Source: an uncultured Lachnospiraceae bacterium | Lineage (GTDB): Bacteria; Bacillota; Clostridia; Lachnospirales; Lachnospiraceae | Direction of reading: 5' to 3' | Assembly: GCA_900542015.1 (NCBI GenBank) | Contig: UQLY01000002.1 | Span: forward strand, 248,001-312,000 | Length of the DNA stretch: 64,000 nucleotides | Shown here: positions 8,411 through 15,902 of the stretch, piece by piece | Layout of the letters: every line of letters starts with the position of its first letter | Position numbering within the stretch: the first letter of the stretch is position 1 | Notes under the pieces: generated by a model | Databases searched by the model: none | The model's input: the letters and a program-made list of their open reading frames with translations, nothing else | Told to the model about the DNA's origin: nothing | Position numbers and translations under genes: made by a program

Positions 8411-8983
8411 ATGGAGGCGTTTTTACAAAAAATACAGAAAAACTATTCTTTGACAGATAAAGACATAAAATATCTAAAGTTCACATTTACTGCTTTGCTC
8501 TATGATATTTCCAAGATGGTTCTTCTGTTTGTATTTTTCTTTATGATTGACAAGACCGCTGCATTTTTACTGTGCATGTCTTTGTTAGTGCTTCTGCGCG
8601 GAAACCACGGCGGTTTGCATACCAAACACTATTTCAGTTGTTTTTTGCTTTCTTTCTTCTTTTTGGTATTTTCGATCTGCATTATGCCGGCAATTTGGGA
8701 AGTTCCAAAGCCGGTTGTTCTGGTCGGGTTGACTCTTTGTATTCTGATTCATTATCAAATAGGACCTGTCAGAAGCGAACAGTGTCATGTAAAGGACCCC
8801 GGTATTTTTAATCGCAACCAATTTCATACTTTTATTATTATTTTCGCATTTTTGATTCTTTCTTATTTATTACCTTCTTCAGAATTGATGACCTGCGGAT
8901 TTTGGATTATTGTTGCACAATCCGTGCAATTAGTAATTGCAAAATACATCCAACAATATAAACGTAAGGAGGCGACAACATGA
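8411..8983 (+). CDS. agrB: AgrB-type peptide-processing membrane endopeptidase
   Basis: Membrane cysteine protease that cleaves and cyclises an AgrD precursor into the signal peptide. It has 190 residues and several membrane segments. The hallmark RGNHGGLHTKHYFSC contains the presumed catalytic His70 and Cys77, seven residues apart as in characterised AgrB proteins. The start ATG is preceded by AGGAGGCG. Its stop overlaps the agrD start as ATGA, so the two are translationally coupled. The region is visibly more AT-rich than flanking genes, which suggests the cassette may be mobile or recently acquired. Confidence 0.93.
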   Translation: MEAFLQKIQKNYSLTDKDIKYLKFTFTALLYDISKMVLLFVFFFMIDKTAAFLLCMSLLVLLRGNHGGLHTKHYFSCFLLSFFFLVFSICIMPAIWEVPKPVVLVGLTLCILIHYQIGPVRSEQCHVKDPGIFNRNQFHTFIIIFAFLILSYLLPSSELMTCGFWIIVAQSVQLVIAKYIQQYKRKEATT

Positions 8984-9117
8984 AAGCAAAATTATCCAAC
9001 ATCCTTAACTCCGGTTGCAAAGCCGCAATCAACCTTTGCCTGGCATACGGCGTGTTCATTATTATGGGCAGACACAGCCTTGTCCTGTTTGGCGAACCGG
9101 AATTTCCACAGGATTAA
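8980..9117 (+). CDS. agrD: AgrD-type cyclic lactone autoinducer precursor peptide
   Basis: A 45-residue precursor directly after agrB, start ATG at 8980 with AAGGAGG upstream. The layout matches AgrD: an amphipathic N-terminal leader (MKAKLSNILNSGCKAAINL), a short central part ending RHSLVLF, and an acidic, proline-containing tail GEPEFPQD typical of clostridial members. Ring-closing AgrD peptides normally have Cys or Ser four residues before the cleavage point; the only candidate next to the tail is Ser33, so a serine lactone such as S-L-V-L-F with an N-terminal tail is predicted. Cys13 and Cys20 are too far into the leader. The exact ends of the mature peptide are inferred. Confidence 0.85.
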   Translation: MKAKLSNILNSGCKAAINLCLAYGVFIIMGRHSLVLFGEPEFPQD

Positions 9118-9120
9118 ATA

Positions 9121-9161
9121 AAAAGCATTTAAGCAATCCACAACTGCTTAAATGCTTTTTT
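9121..9161. terminator. Bidirectional terminator between agrD and the agrC-like gene
   Basis: A perfect 15-base inverted repeat (9121-9135 and 9145-9159) with a nine-base loop, AAAA on one side and TTTTTT on the other, so it can end transcription from both convergent units. Confidence 0.9.
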
Positions 9162-9163
9162 CT

Positions 9164-10441
9164 TTATTTATACAGAGGATATAAAGGCATCCGCACCCTG
9201 AATACAATATAATTGACTTCCATTTTTTCTACGTTCTTTATCTGGAAGATACCGTTATATTTTTCCACGGTTCTTTTTACATTTCCCAGTCCCAGACCAC
9301 GACCTTTTCCCTTTGTGCTCTTCCCGTTCTCAGTCATGCCTTCCATCTTTGCAGACTTCCATTCACACGGGTTGGATACTTCTATTGTCAGATCATCCTC
9401 CGACTGCATAACATAACATTCTATTACTTTTTGTTCTTCGGCAGCTACTGCTTCCAGCGCATTATCAAACAAATTGCCGATAATCTCTACCAGGTCGGGA
9501 AATCGGATATACTTTTCCACTTCATGTATCACAATCCTATATCTTACCAGAATATTCTTTTTCTTTGCCTGATTGATCTTGGTATACATAAAGCCTGCCA
9601 GAACGGAAGGAATATCCTCTCGCAACAGCTTATTCGCCATGTTTTCCAATACTAACTCAGAACAATACTCGTTCTGCTTTTCAACCAGTTCAGACAGATC
9701 ATCCGTCAGCGCGTTCATGCTGAAAATTGCCTGTAAATGATTGTTAAAATCATGCTGCCGTCCTCTGACTTCCTCTATCAGTTCCTTATATATCTCGTTA
9801 TATTTTTGAAAGGTTTTTAACTCTTCATCCTTTTGGTGATGCAGCCATTTTTCCTTCTGCCACTGAAATATCAGATAAGCAAACACAAAAATGCAGATTG
9901 CCATTTCCAACGCTGTTTTCCAATATATTTTATCATGCTTTTTAAATATGCCAAAGGAATACAGACATACAAGCGCCGCAACAGCCAGGATTATCTTTCC
10001 TGCTATTCCGTTGTTTAATACCGGCATAATATATTTAGAGAGTTTGCCATATTTGTGAATCAGTAAAATGATGATAAAGGTCGCAATATTGATCAGGAAA
10101 TAAATCAGGGTTCCCACATATAATGTACGCAGAAGCAGGCAGGCAACCATCACACATACAATCTGAACAACTCCAATCAGTACGATATCCACAACCGCGT
10201 ACAGGCAGGCATCATACAGTTTATCCCCAAACTCAAACATACAAAATATGATCAAGCCTATGTAAAGGATTGCCTCCATCTCCTGCGGAAGCCATCCCAA
10301 CTCGATAGACGACTCCACAATCAGATCTGCAGCAATATAGAATATGCCTGCAATTGTTGTTATTCTTCTCTTTTCATGCAGGGCAAACAGTCCGGTTAAA
10401 AGCGCCAGCACCTCAAACAACAAATAAAGTCTATCAATCAT
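9164..10441 (-). CDS. AgrC-like sensor histidine kinase (GHKL family)
   Basis: Membrane receptor kinase expected to detect the AgrD-derived peptide. The N-terminal half has six or so membrane helices and no extracellular domain, as in AgrC. The C-terminal half has the phospho-acceptor segment RGRQHDFNNHLQAI, the N box EIIGNLFDNALEAV and the glycine box GRGLGLGNVKRTVEKYNG of the HATPase_c_5 type. ATG at 10441 is preferred over 10456 because GAGGAG lies at proper spacing. The start overlaps the end of the response regulator gene by eight bases, so the two are coupled. It converges on agrB-agrD. Confidence 0.9.
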   Translation of the reverse strand: MIDRLYLLFEVLALLTGLFALHEKRRITTIAGIFYIAADLIVESSIELGWLPQEMEAILYIGLIIFCMFEFGDKLYDACLYAVVDIVLIGVVQIVCVMVACLLLRTLYVGTLIYFLINIATFIIILLIHKYGKLSKYIMPVLNNGIAGKIILAVAALVCLYSFGIFKKHDKIYWKTALEMAICIFVFAYLIFQWQKEKWLHHQKDEELKTFQKYNEIYKELIEEVRGRQHDFNNHLQAIFSMNALTDDLSELVEKQNEYCSELVLENMANKLLREDIPSVLAGFMYTKINQAKKKNILVRYRIVIHEVEKYIRFPDLVEIIGNLFDNALEAVAAEEQKVIECYVMQSEDDLTIEVSNPCEWKSAKMEGMTENGKSTKGKGRGLGLGNVKRTVEKYNGIFQIKNVEKMEVNYIVFRVRMPLYPLYK

Positions 10442-11159
10442 ACAAAAACTCCTCACTTACTTTTCTTTTGTAGGTTGTCCCAATCAACAAATCTCCATAA
10501 TTCCCCTTCAACTTTAATCTACTATTTTTCACATCAATCTTCCAGATAAACTTTCGATTCACAATGGTATTCCGGTTGCATTGTATAAAATGGCTGCTGA
10601 ATAATTGTCCTTTGATCTCGCGCAGGGAGCGGTAATAAAAAATACTCACGCCGTCAACGCTTCTTAAAATCAGCTTCCTGCTTTTATAATAGATGTATAC
10701 AATCTCATCTACCTTCTGTGCAAGAATCGTATCGTCATCCCTTAAATGAATGTACCTTTCCCCTTCCTCCTTCTGGGGTATCTTCAGCGCCTGTATGATT
10801 GCCTCCCTGACCTGTTCTTCATAAAAGGGCTTTTCCAGATATTGAAAACAATGCAGTCTGTCATATGCGTATAATTTTGAATCCGCGACGGCGGTCGTTA
10901 CGATTACCGGTGAAAATTCATATTGGCTGTTTTCCCTCAAAAGCCTGATAAAATCCAGTCCGGAAGCGTCGTTGGGGTCTCCCCGCTCCAATATGATATC
11001 TACAAGGAATACCGTTATCCTTTCTTTAAAAATAATTTTACAGGCGTCCGAATAATTTGCAACATGGAAAACTTCTATGTTTCCGTTTATCTTTTCAATA
11101 ATTTTCTTTAAAAATTCCGCTGAGTTTTGATCGTCCTCTACTATCAATATCTTTTTCAC
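10434..11159 (-). CDS. LytTR-family response regulator (AgrA-like)
   Basis: DNA-binding response regulator of 241 residues. The receiver domain has the acidic pocket VEDD, phospho-acceptor Asp54 (VFLVDIIL) and the lysine in EKPFYEEQ. The C-terminal LytTR domain shows YIYYKSRKLILRS and the typical SSHFIQCNRNTIVNRKFI. The start is GTG at 11159 with GAGGTGGAG upstream. It is the first gene of the two-gene signalling unit. Likely targets are the direct repeats in front of agrB, giving positive feedback; this is inferred from family behaviour and position. Confidence 0.9.
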   Translation of the reverse strand: MKKILIVEDDQNSAEFLKKIIEKINGNIEVFHVANYSDACKIIFKERITVFLVDIILERGDPNDASGLDFIRLLRENSQYEFSPVIVTTAVADSKLYAYDRLHCFQYLEKPFYEEQVREAIIQALKIPQKEEGERYIHLRDDDTILAQKVDEIVYIYYKSRKLILRSVDGVSIFYYRSLREIKGQLFSSHFIQCNRNTIVNRKFIWKIDVKNSRLKLKGNYGDLLIGTTYKRKVSEEFLYD

Positions 11160-11274
11160 TTTGCTCCACCTCGTTTTATTTTCTTAGTTACTTTATATTA
11201 AAAGGCATAGCAAAGATAAAGCCGGCTACTAGTCTTCTCTAATATCCAGCTTTACATGTGGCTCCGGTCGCTTA

Positions 11275-11595
11275 CTATTGCATTCCCAGCAGAGCATCAA
11301 CAACAGTATAAAATTTGTTCCTTTCTTCCAAGGTCAGCTTCGCAACTTTTTCCTCATACTTCGAAAGCCGTAGTCGATATCCTTCCTGCAGCGATCCGCA
11401 TAACAGCTCGTCCGCAGTAGCATTCAACTCGTCCGCAATTTGAATAAAGGTTTCTAAGCTTGGTGTCCGGTCCCCTCTCTCAATCATTCCGATATATGGT
11501 ACACTCAAGCCGGTTACTTCAGCCAGTTGCTCCTGCGTCATCGATCTCGACATTCGCTTCTGCCTTATTCTTTTGCCCATATCATGCAAGTCCAT
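11275..11595 (-). CDS. XRE-family helix-turn-helix regulator
   Basis: Small cytoplasmic DNA-binding protein of 106 residues. The helix-turn-helix spans about residues 8-60 (MGKRIRQKRMSRSMTQEQL, VTGLSVPYIGMIERGDRTPS). The remainder is a short helical tail that may dimerise. A longer frame opens at 11658, but ATG at 11595 has GGAGGG seven bases upstream and gives a standard XRE start. A perfect palindrome lies 28 bases upstream, so autoregulation is likely. It precedes the agr-type two-component genes on the same strand by 115 bases and could control them; this is not shown. Confidence 0.85.
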   Translation of the reverse strand: MDLHDMGKRIRQKRMSRSMTQEQLAEVTGLSVPYIGMIERGDRTPSLETFIQIADELNATADELLCGSLQEGYRLRLSKYEEKVAKLTLEERNKFYTVVDALLGMQ

Positions 11596-11622
11596 CGGCA
11601 AACCCTCCATATAGTATATTTT

Positions 11623-11638
11623 TATACTTATTAGTATA
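11623..11638. promoter_or_regulatory. Palindromic operator upstream of the XRE regulator
   Basis: TATACT-TATT-AGTATA is a perfect inverted repeat at 11623-11638, with a further TATACT-like half site nearby (11612-11618). It overlaps likely -10 sequences on the minus strand, so it is a candidate autorepression site for the XRE protein. Confidence 0.5.
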
Positions 11639-11711
11639 GGTTTTACCGATTTTCTCATACAGAAACCCGCTGTCTTACGCCTTTACGATAAGTTACATTT
11701 GCCTAAAAAAT

Positions 11712-11763
11712 AAACCGTCACAAATTGTCCTGATACATCATAACACTTTGCAACGGTTTTTTT
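11712..11763. terminator. Probable terminator after the DUF6465 gene
   Basis: AAACCGT (11712-11718) and ACGGTTT (11753-11759) pair around a long loop. A/T tracts follow on both strands. It lies 35 bases past the stop of the DUF6465 gene on the minus strand. The long loop makes this a moderate call. Confidence 0.45.
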
Positions 11764-11797
11764 CCTATCATTTACATTCTTCAGTTTTTATGTAGCT

Positions 11798-12247
11798 TTA
11801 AATTGCAAAGCTTCCCGTCACCTCTCCGTTGATGACGTAATATGCGCGGGATTCTTCGGGTTTAACGTATAATTCAACGCTCTTAAAATCCGACACCTTT
11901 TTACCCAGGTCATATTTCCATACGTCCTTTGTAATCTTTACAAGATCCTCGTCGGTGTAGGATTTTCCGGAAAACTGCAGATTAACAACAGCCTTTACCG
12001 CTTCCTTCTTTGCAGGCGCTTTTTTTGCCGCCGGAGCTTTCTTTGCTGCGGGCGCCTTCTTTACTGTTTCCTTTTTAGCGGGCGCTTTTTTGACCGCCTC
12101 TTTTGCTACGGCTTCCTTCTTAACAGGCTCTTTTACTTCAACTGCCGCCTTTGCCGCCGTAACTGCCTTTGCTGCAGGTTTTGCCGCTGTGACTGCCTTC
12201 GCTGCGGGTTTTGCCGCTGCCGCCGCTTTACCTTTTACCTCTGCCAT
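11798..12247 (-). CDS. DUF6465 protein with an alanine/lysine-rich histone-like N-terminus
   Basis: A 149-residue protein. Residues ~8-90 are a low-complexity run of Ala, Lys, Val and Pro in repeated AAKPAAKAVT and KKAPA units, resembling histone H1-like tails that bind nucleic acid. The C-terminal ~55 residues form a folded domain (NLQFSGKSYTDEDLV, ELYVKPEESRAYYVING) matching DUF6465, common in Lachnospiraceae. Start chosen at ATG 12247 because GGAGG lies seven bases upstream. No function is established. The basic repeats suggest nucleic acid or polyanion binding; that is inference. It has its own short unit between the XRE gene and gene remnants. Confidence 0.8.
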   Translation of the reverse strand: MAEVKGKAAAAAKPAAKAVTAAKPAAKAVTAAKAAVEVKEPVKKEAVAKEAVKKAPAKKETVKKAPAAKKAPAAKKAPAKKEAVKAVVNLQFSGKSYTDEDLVKITKDVWKYDLGKKVSDFKSVELYVKPEESRAYYVINGEVTGSFAI

Positions 12248-12377
12248 AATAATTCCTCCTTTTCGCACATTTGCATGCGTACCATAGACTTATTTATCTT
12301 ATTACGTTTTTGATAGGCTTTTCTTTATTAAAAGAATATACCCCAAAAAGCCGCAGATGTCAAATCTTACGGCAAAT

Positions 12378-12665
12378 CTAATGCAGATTTTTACCAAAAT
12401 AGTGCATATGATAATAGGTTCTCGCCTTATCCACCTCGGAAATCGTCTTTTTCGCCTCCTCCGGTTTTAAGAACAGGGAGCTGGCGCAGTTTTCCAATCT
12501 TTTTTCATAAGGCGCATATATATAAATATGAAGACTGTTTTTATGATTCTGAAATAAATAATCCGAACATCTGCCGACAATAATACAGGAACGCTTTTCC
12601 ACAAGCTCGTTCATAACCTTTTGCTGGGCGTTAAAAATATTGTCCTGGATTTCAAATTCCTCCAA
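12378..12665 (-). pseudogene. Fragment of a cytidylate kinase-like protein
   Basis: About 95 codons with the middle of the cytidylate-kinase-like family: AQQKVMNELVEKRSCIIVGRCSDYLF, IYIYAPYEKRLENC and DKARTYYHMHYFGK. Intact members are near 200 residues and start with a P-loop (GSGGREIG type); that part is missing, and the reading frame stops just after DKARTYY where homologues continue with WG..NYDL. The only upstream start is a TTG. It therefore looks like a remnant cut at both ends. It abuts the remnant at 12640-12864. Confidence 0.65.
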
Positions 12666-12864
12666 AGAGATATGCGAAATGTGTTCCTACAAGCTGTTCC
12701 ACTCCAAGACCCTGCCGCCCCGGTTAAGCAAACAGGAAAAACTCGCCCTGATCACGGAGCTCAACAACCGCGGCGTGTTCCATATCAAAGGAGCCATTAC
12801 GGAAATAGCGGAATATACAGGCATTTCCAAGGCGAGTATATACCGCTATTTGAATCAGATCTGA
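12640..12864 (+). pseudogene. Fragment of a YheO-type transcriptional regulator (C-terminal HTH only)
   Basis: The frame encodes LSKQEKLALITELNNRGVF, then HIKGAITEIAEYTGISKASIYRYL, which is the C-terminal helix-turn-helix of YheO-like proteins. The N-terminal PAS-like domain (~150 residues) is absent; the visible start codons (TTG 12640, ATG 12679) lack a ribosome-binding site. It overlaps the antisense end of the kinase fragment. A small free HTH protein cannot be excluded, but a deletion scar is the simpler reading. Confidence 0.6.
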
Positions 12865-12884
12865 TTGTCCGCAAGCCGCTGCCA

Positions 12885-12926
12885 CGCTGCCAGTAAGCCG
12901 CTGTCAGTAAACTGCTGTCAGCGCAC
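12885..12926. repeat. Three degenerate 14-base tandem repeats at the uppP 3' end
   Basis: Units CGCTGCCAGTAAGC (12885-12898), CGCTGTCAGTAAAC (12899-12912) and TGCTGTCAGCGCAC (12913-12926). The last unit includes the uppP stop codon. A further partial unit precedes them. Confidence 0.6.
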
Positions 12927-13754
12927 CGCCATAAAGTAAATCAATACAAGGGCGCCCAGTACAATCCTGTACCAGCCGAACACCTTGAAATCATGTTTTT
13001 TGATATATCCCATCAAAAACCGAATGACCAGGATCGATACGACAAAAGCAACGACCATGCCCACCAGCAAAATAGCAAGCTCCATAGAGGTAAAGGTAAA
13101 GCCGAACTTCACAATTTTTAAAAGGCTTGCGCCGAACATAACCGGTATCGCCAAAAAGAAGGTAAACTCCGCGGCAACCGTGCGGGATACGCCGATCATC
13201 AACGCGCCCACAATCGTCGCGCCGGAGCGGGAGGTTCCGGGAAATACTGCGGCAATCAACTGAAAGACGCCGATCAAAATCGCAGTCGTATAAGTAATTT
13301 CTCCGAGGCTGTTGATTTTCGGTTTTTTCCCTTTATTGTGGTTTTCCACAAGGATAAACAAAACGCCGAATACAATCAGCATGATCGCAACCGTCTGGTA
13401 ATTGTAAAAATATTCCTCCAGCACGTCGTCAAAGGCAAGCCCTACGATCGCGGCGGGCACACACGCCGCCAAAATCTTAAACCACAGCACAAACACGTCC
13501 TTGCGGATCACGCCGCCGTTTTCCCGCGCCTTTTTTCCGAAATAAAACGGAAAAATCTGGTTCCAGAACAGCACGACAACGGCAAGAATCGCCCCGAGCT
13601 GAATTACCACCTCAAACATGGACCAAAATTCTTCACTGACGTCCAGCGTCACAAACTCATTGAGCAAGATCAGATGTCCCGTGCTGCTGATGGGGAGCCA
13701 TTCCGTAATTCCTTCTACAATGCCGAATAAAATCGCCTTTAAAATTTCAATCAT
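12918..13754 (-). CDS. uppP: Undecaprenyl-diphosphatase (BacA/UppP)
   Basis: Membrane phosphatase that recycles undecaprenyl pyrophosphate for cell-wall synthesis; extra copies give bacitracin tolerance. 278 residues with about eight membrane segments. Both active-site motifs are present: GIVEGITEWLPISSTGHL near the N-terminus and FPGTSRSGATI (about 170). ATG at 13754 has GGAGA upstream. It is last in a five-gene run with MBOAT, SGNH, aminotransferase and patatin genes, nine bases after the patatin stop, linking the group to envelope biology. Confidence 0.97.
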   Translation of the reverse strand: MIEILKAILFGIVEGITEWLPISSTGHLILLNEFVTLDVSEEFWSMFEVVIQLGAILAVVVLFWNQIFPFYFGKKARENGGVIRKDVFVLWFKILAACVPAAIVGLAFDDVLEEYFYNYQTVAIMLIVFGVLFILVENHNKGKKPKINSLGEITYTTAILIGVFQLIAAVFPGTSRSGATIVGALMIGVSRTVAAEFTFFLAIPVMFGASLLKIVKFGFTFTSMELAILLVGMVVAFVVSILVIRFLMGYIKKHDFKVFGWYRIVLGALVLIYFMAVR

Positions 13755-13763
13755 CAGATTCTC

Positions 13764-14666
13764 CTAACTTAATTTCAAATATTTTTTCAGATCCTCAAAG
13801 GATTCTTTTGCGTCCTCGTAGCCGGTCTCATAAAGCGCCCTGAGCTTTGCCTCGTTCTTTTCAATCCTTCCCACATTGGGATTGACCTTCGGACGGATGA
13901 CAAAAATATGCCCTTTTTTCTCATGTTCTTCAATAAAATCCAGCGTCTTATTGTATACAATATGCCTTCTTTGCATATCCCTGACAAGCGCCGGATATTT
14001 CCGGTAACGCACCTTGATCGCTTCCATATTGGAAGTGGGTTTTCTGCGGTATCCGACTTCCTTGGTCATAATGACGACGTTCTTTTTATTCCCGTCCTTT
14101 AAGGAGCGGATAATCGGAATGGAATCCGCGATTCCTCCGTCCAGATAAGGAGTCCCGTCGATATACACGTTGTTGGAGACTAACGGAAGGGACGCCGACG
14201 CTCTGACCGCCACAATATCTCTGTGCATTTCCCGTAACGGCTTATACTCCGCCTTTCCCGTGATAATATTGGTGACTACCGCATAAGCTCTTCCGCCATA
14301 ATTCTGAAACGCGTCATAATCATAAGGATCAAGCTCGTTGGGAATCGTATCGTAGCACATTTTCGCCCCGAACAGATCTCCCGTCGTAATCAGACTGCGG
14401 AGGCTGCAATAGTTTTTATCCTTAAGATAATTTACGGAGACACGGTACGCTCTTTCCTTCTGCCCCGACAGATAACTGCACAGATGGCAGGCTCCTGCGC
14501 TGACGCCGTAACAGTCCGAAAAATATAAGCCCTGTTCCATAAAATAATCCAGCACGCCCGCGGTATAAATGCCTCTCATCCCGCCGCCTTCCAGGATCAA
14601 ACCGCTCTTTACCATTCGTTTTTCCGTCTCCTGTTTTTCTGCTTCCCTTACTTTTTCTTCCATCAA
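13764..14666 (-). CDS. Patatin-like phospholipase
   Basis: Predicted cytoplasmic lipid acyl hydrolase of 300 residues with a Ser-Asp dyad. Visible are the oxyanion loop LILEGGGMRGIYTAGVLD, the nucleophile elbow GVSAGACH and the catalytic DGG motif (YLDGGIADSIP, about residue 170). No signal peptide. The N-terminal ~20 residues are charged and variable; the second ATG is an alternative start. It sits between the aminotransferase and uppP in a compact operon. Substrate is unknown. Confidence 0.88.
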   Translation of the reverse strand: MMEEKVREAEKQETEKRMVKSGLILEGGGMRGIYTAGVLDYFMEQGLYFSDCYGVSAGACHLCSYLSGQKERAYRVSVNYLKDKNYCSLRSLITTGDLFGAKMCYDTIPNELDPYDYDAFQNYGGRAYAVVTNIITGKAEYKPLREMHRDIVAVRASASLPLVSNNVYIDGTPYLDGGIADSIPIIRSLKDGNKKNVVIMTKEVGYRRKPTSNMEAIKVRYRKYPALVRDMQRRHIVYNKTLDFIEEHEKKGHIFVIRPKVNPNVGRIEKNEAKLRALYETGYEDAKESFEDLKKYLKLS

Positions 14667-14678
14667 TTTTCCACCTCT

Positions 14679-15866
14679 CTACATGCCGTAATCCTTTGCA
14701 ATTTTACGAAACGCCTCTAAAGAGCGTTCGACCTTTTCCGTCTGAATGCAATAAGCAATCCTGAAGTATCCCGGGCATCCGAATGAATCGCTGGGCACCA
14801 GGCACAAATCATACTTTAACGCGTCCTGACAGAATTTTTTGGCATCGTCAACGGGCGCCTTCGGGAAAATATAAAAGGTTCCGCCCGGCTTGACACAGCG
14901 AAATCCCAACGCCGTCAGCTCTTTATAAAGGATATTCATATTTGTCTCATAAACCGAAAGATCTGCGGTTTCCTCCAGCATTTCAGCTACGGCTAACTGA
15001 ATCAGGGAGGAAGGGCAGTTATGTCCGATTCCTCTGGAAATCTGCGTGCACATATCCACGATCAGCGCGGCGTCCGGACAGTTGGGGCTGACCGCGACAT
15101 AACCGATACGCTCTCCCGGAAGGGACAGCGATTTGCTAAAAGAATAACACATCAGCGTATTGTCATACAACCGGGAAATACAGGGAGAATCCACGCCTTC
15201 AAATACAATCTCCCGGTAAGGCTCATCGGAAATAATATAGATCGGATGTCCGAACTTCTTTTCCTTTTCCTTTAAAATCTGCGAAAGCCTCTCAATGGTC
15301 TTTGTGGAATACACGATTCCCGACGGGTTGTTCGGGGAATTGATCAATACGGCTGCCGTCTTTTCCGTGCACATCGTATCAAACGCCTCGAAATTGATCT
15401 GAAAGCTTTCCGTATCCGCAGGCACGACTTTAAGCACCGCGCCCGTCTCGGAGATATAAGGACCGTATTCGGGGAAATAGGGCGCAAACGTAAGAATCTC
15501 GTCGCCTTTATCCGCAATGGCGCGCGCAGCATGGGCGATGGCGCCCGCCGCTCCGCTGGTCATAAAAATATCTTCCGTTTTGTAGGGCAGCCCGTATCTT
15601 TGGCTCAAAGACGCGGCGATTTTTTCCCTCACCTCAGGCAGTCCGTGACTGGGACTGTAGCCGTGCAGCGCCACCGGTTCTCTGGTATCCAACAGCTCTT
15701 TGATGACCTGATGGAACCTTTGGGGCACCGGCACCGAAGGATTTCCCAGGCTGTAGTCAAATACATTCTCATAGCCGATCTCTTTGCCTCTTGCCGTCGC
15801 ATACGCCGAAATCTCCCGAATCACGGATTTCATACCCAGCATATCCTGATATCTTTTTACTATCAT
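14679..15866 (-). CDS. Pyridoxal-phosphate aminotransferase, class I/II (aspartate aminotransferase-like)
   Basis: Cytoplasmic PLP enzyme of 395 residues. Motifs include GNPSVPVPQ, TSGAAGAIAHA, INSPNNPSGIVY, ISDEPYREIVF and the Schiff-base lysine in CYSFSKSLSLPGERIGY. A longer frame starts at 15893, but ATG at 15866 has GGGAG at proper spacing. The subfamily includes aminotransferases with undefined amino acid preference. It lies between the SGNH gene and the patatin gene with gaps of 36 and 12 bases. A role in modifying an envelope component is possible but unproven. Confidence 0.88.
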   Translation of the reverse strand: MIVKRYQDMLGMKSVIREISAYATARGKEIGYENVFDYSLGNPSVPVPQRFHQVIKELLDTREPVALHGYSPSHGLPEVREKIAASLSQRYGLPYKTEDIFMTSGAAGAIAHAARAIADKGDEILTFAPYFPEYGPYISETGAVLKVVPADTESFQINFEAFDTMCTEKTAAVLINSPNNPSGIVYSTKTIERLSQILKEKEKKFGHPIYIISDEPYREIVFEGVDSPCISRLYDNTLMCYSFSKSLSLPGERIGYVAVSPNCPDAALIVDMCTQISRGIGHNCPSSLIQLAVAEMLEETADLSVYETNMNILYKELTALGFRCVKPGGTFYIFPKAPVDDAKKFCQDALKYDLCLVPSDSFGCPGYFRIAYCIQTEKVERSLEAFRKIAKDYGM

Positions 15867-15902
15867 CTTTTTCTCCCGCTTTCTGTTTGTCATTTCTGTT
15901 TA

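Noticed and set aside
12090..12287. Plus-strand frame opposite the alanine/lysine-rich gene
   Set aside because: It is the complement of a low-complexity Ala/Lys repeat, which keeps several frames open. It lacks a ribosome-binding site and recognisable domain.
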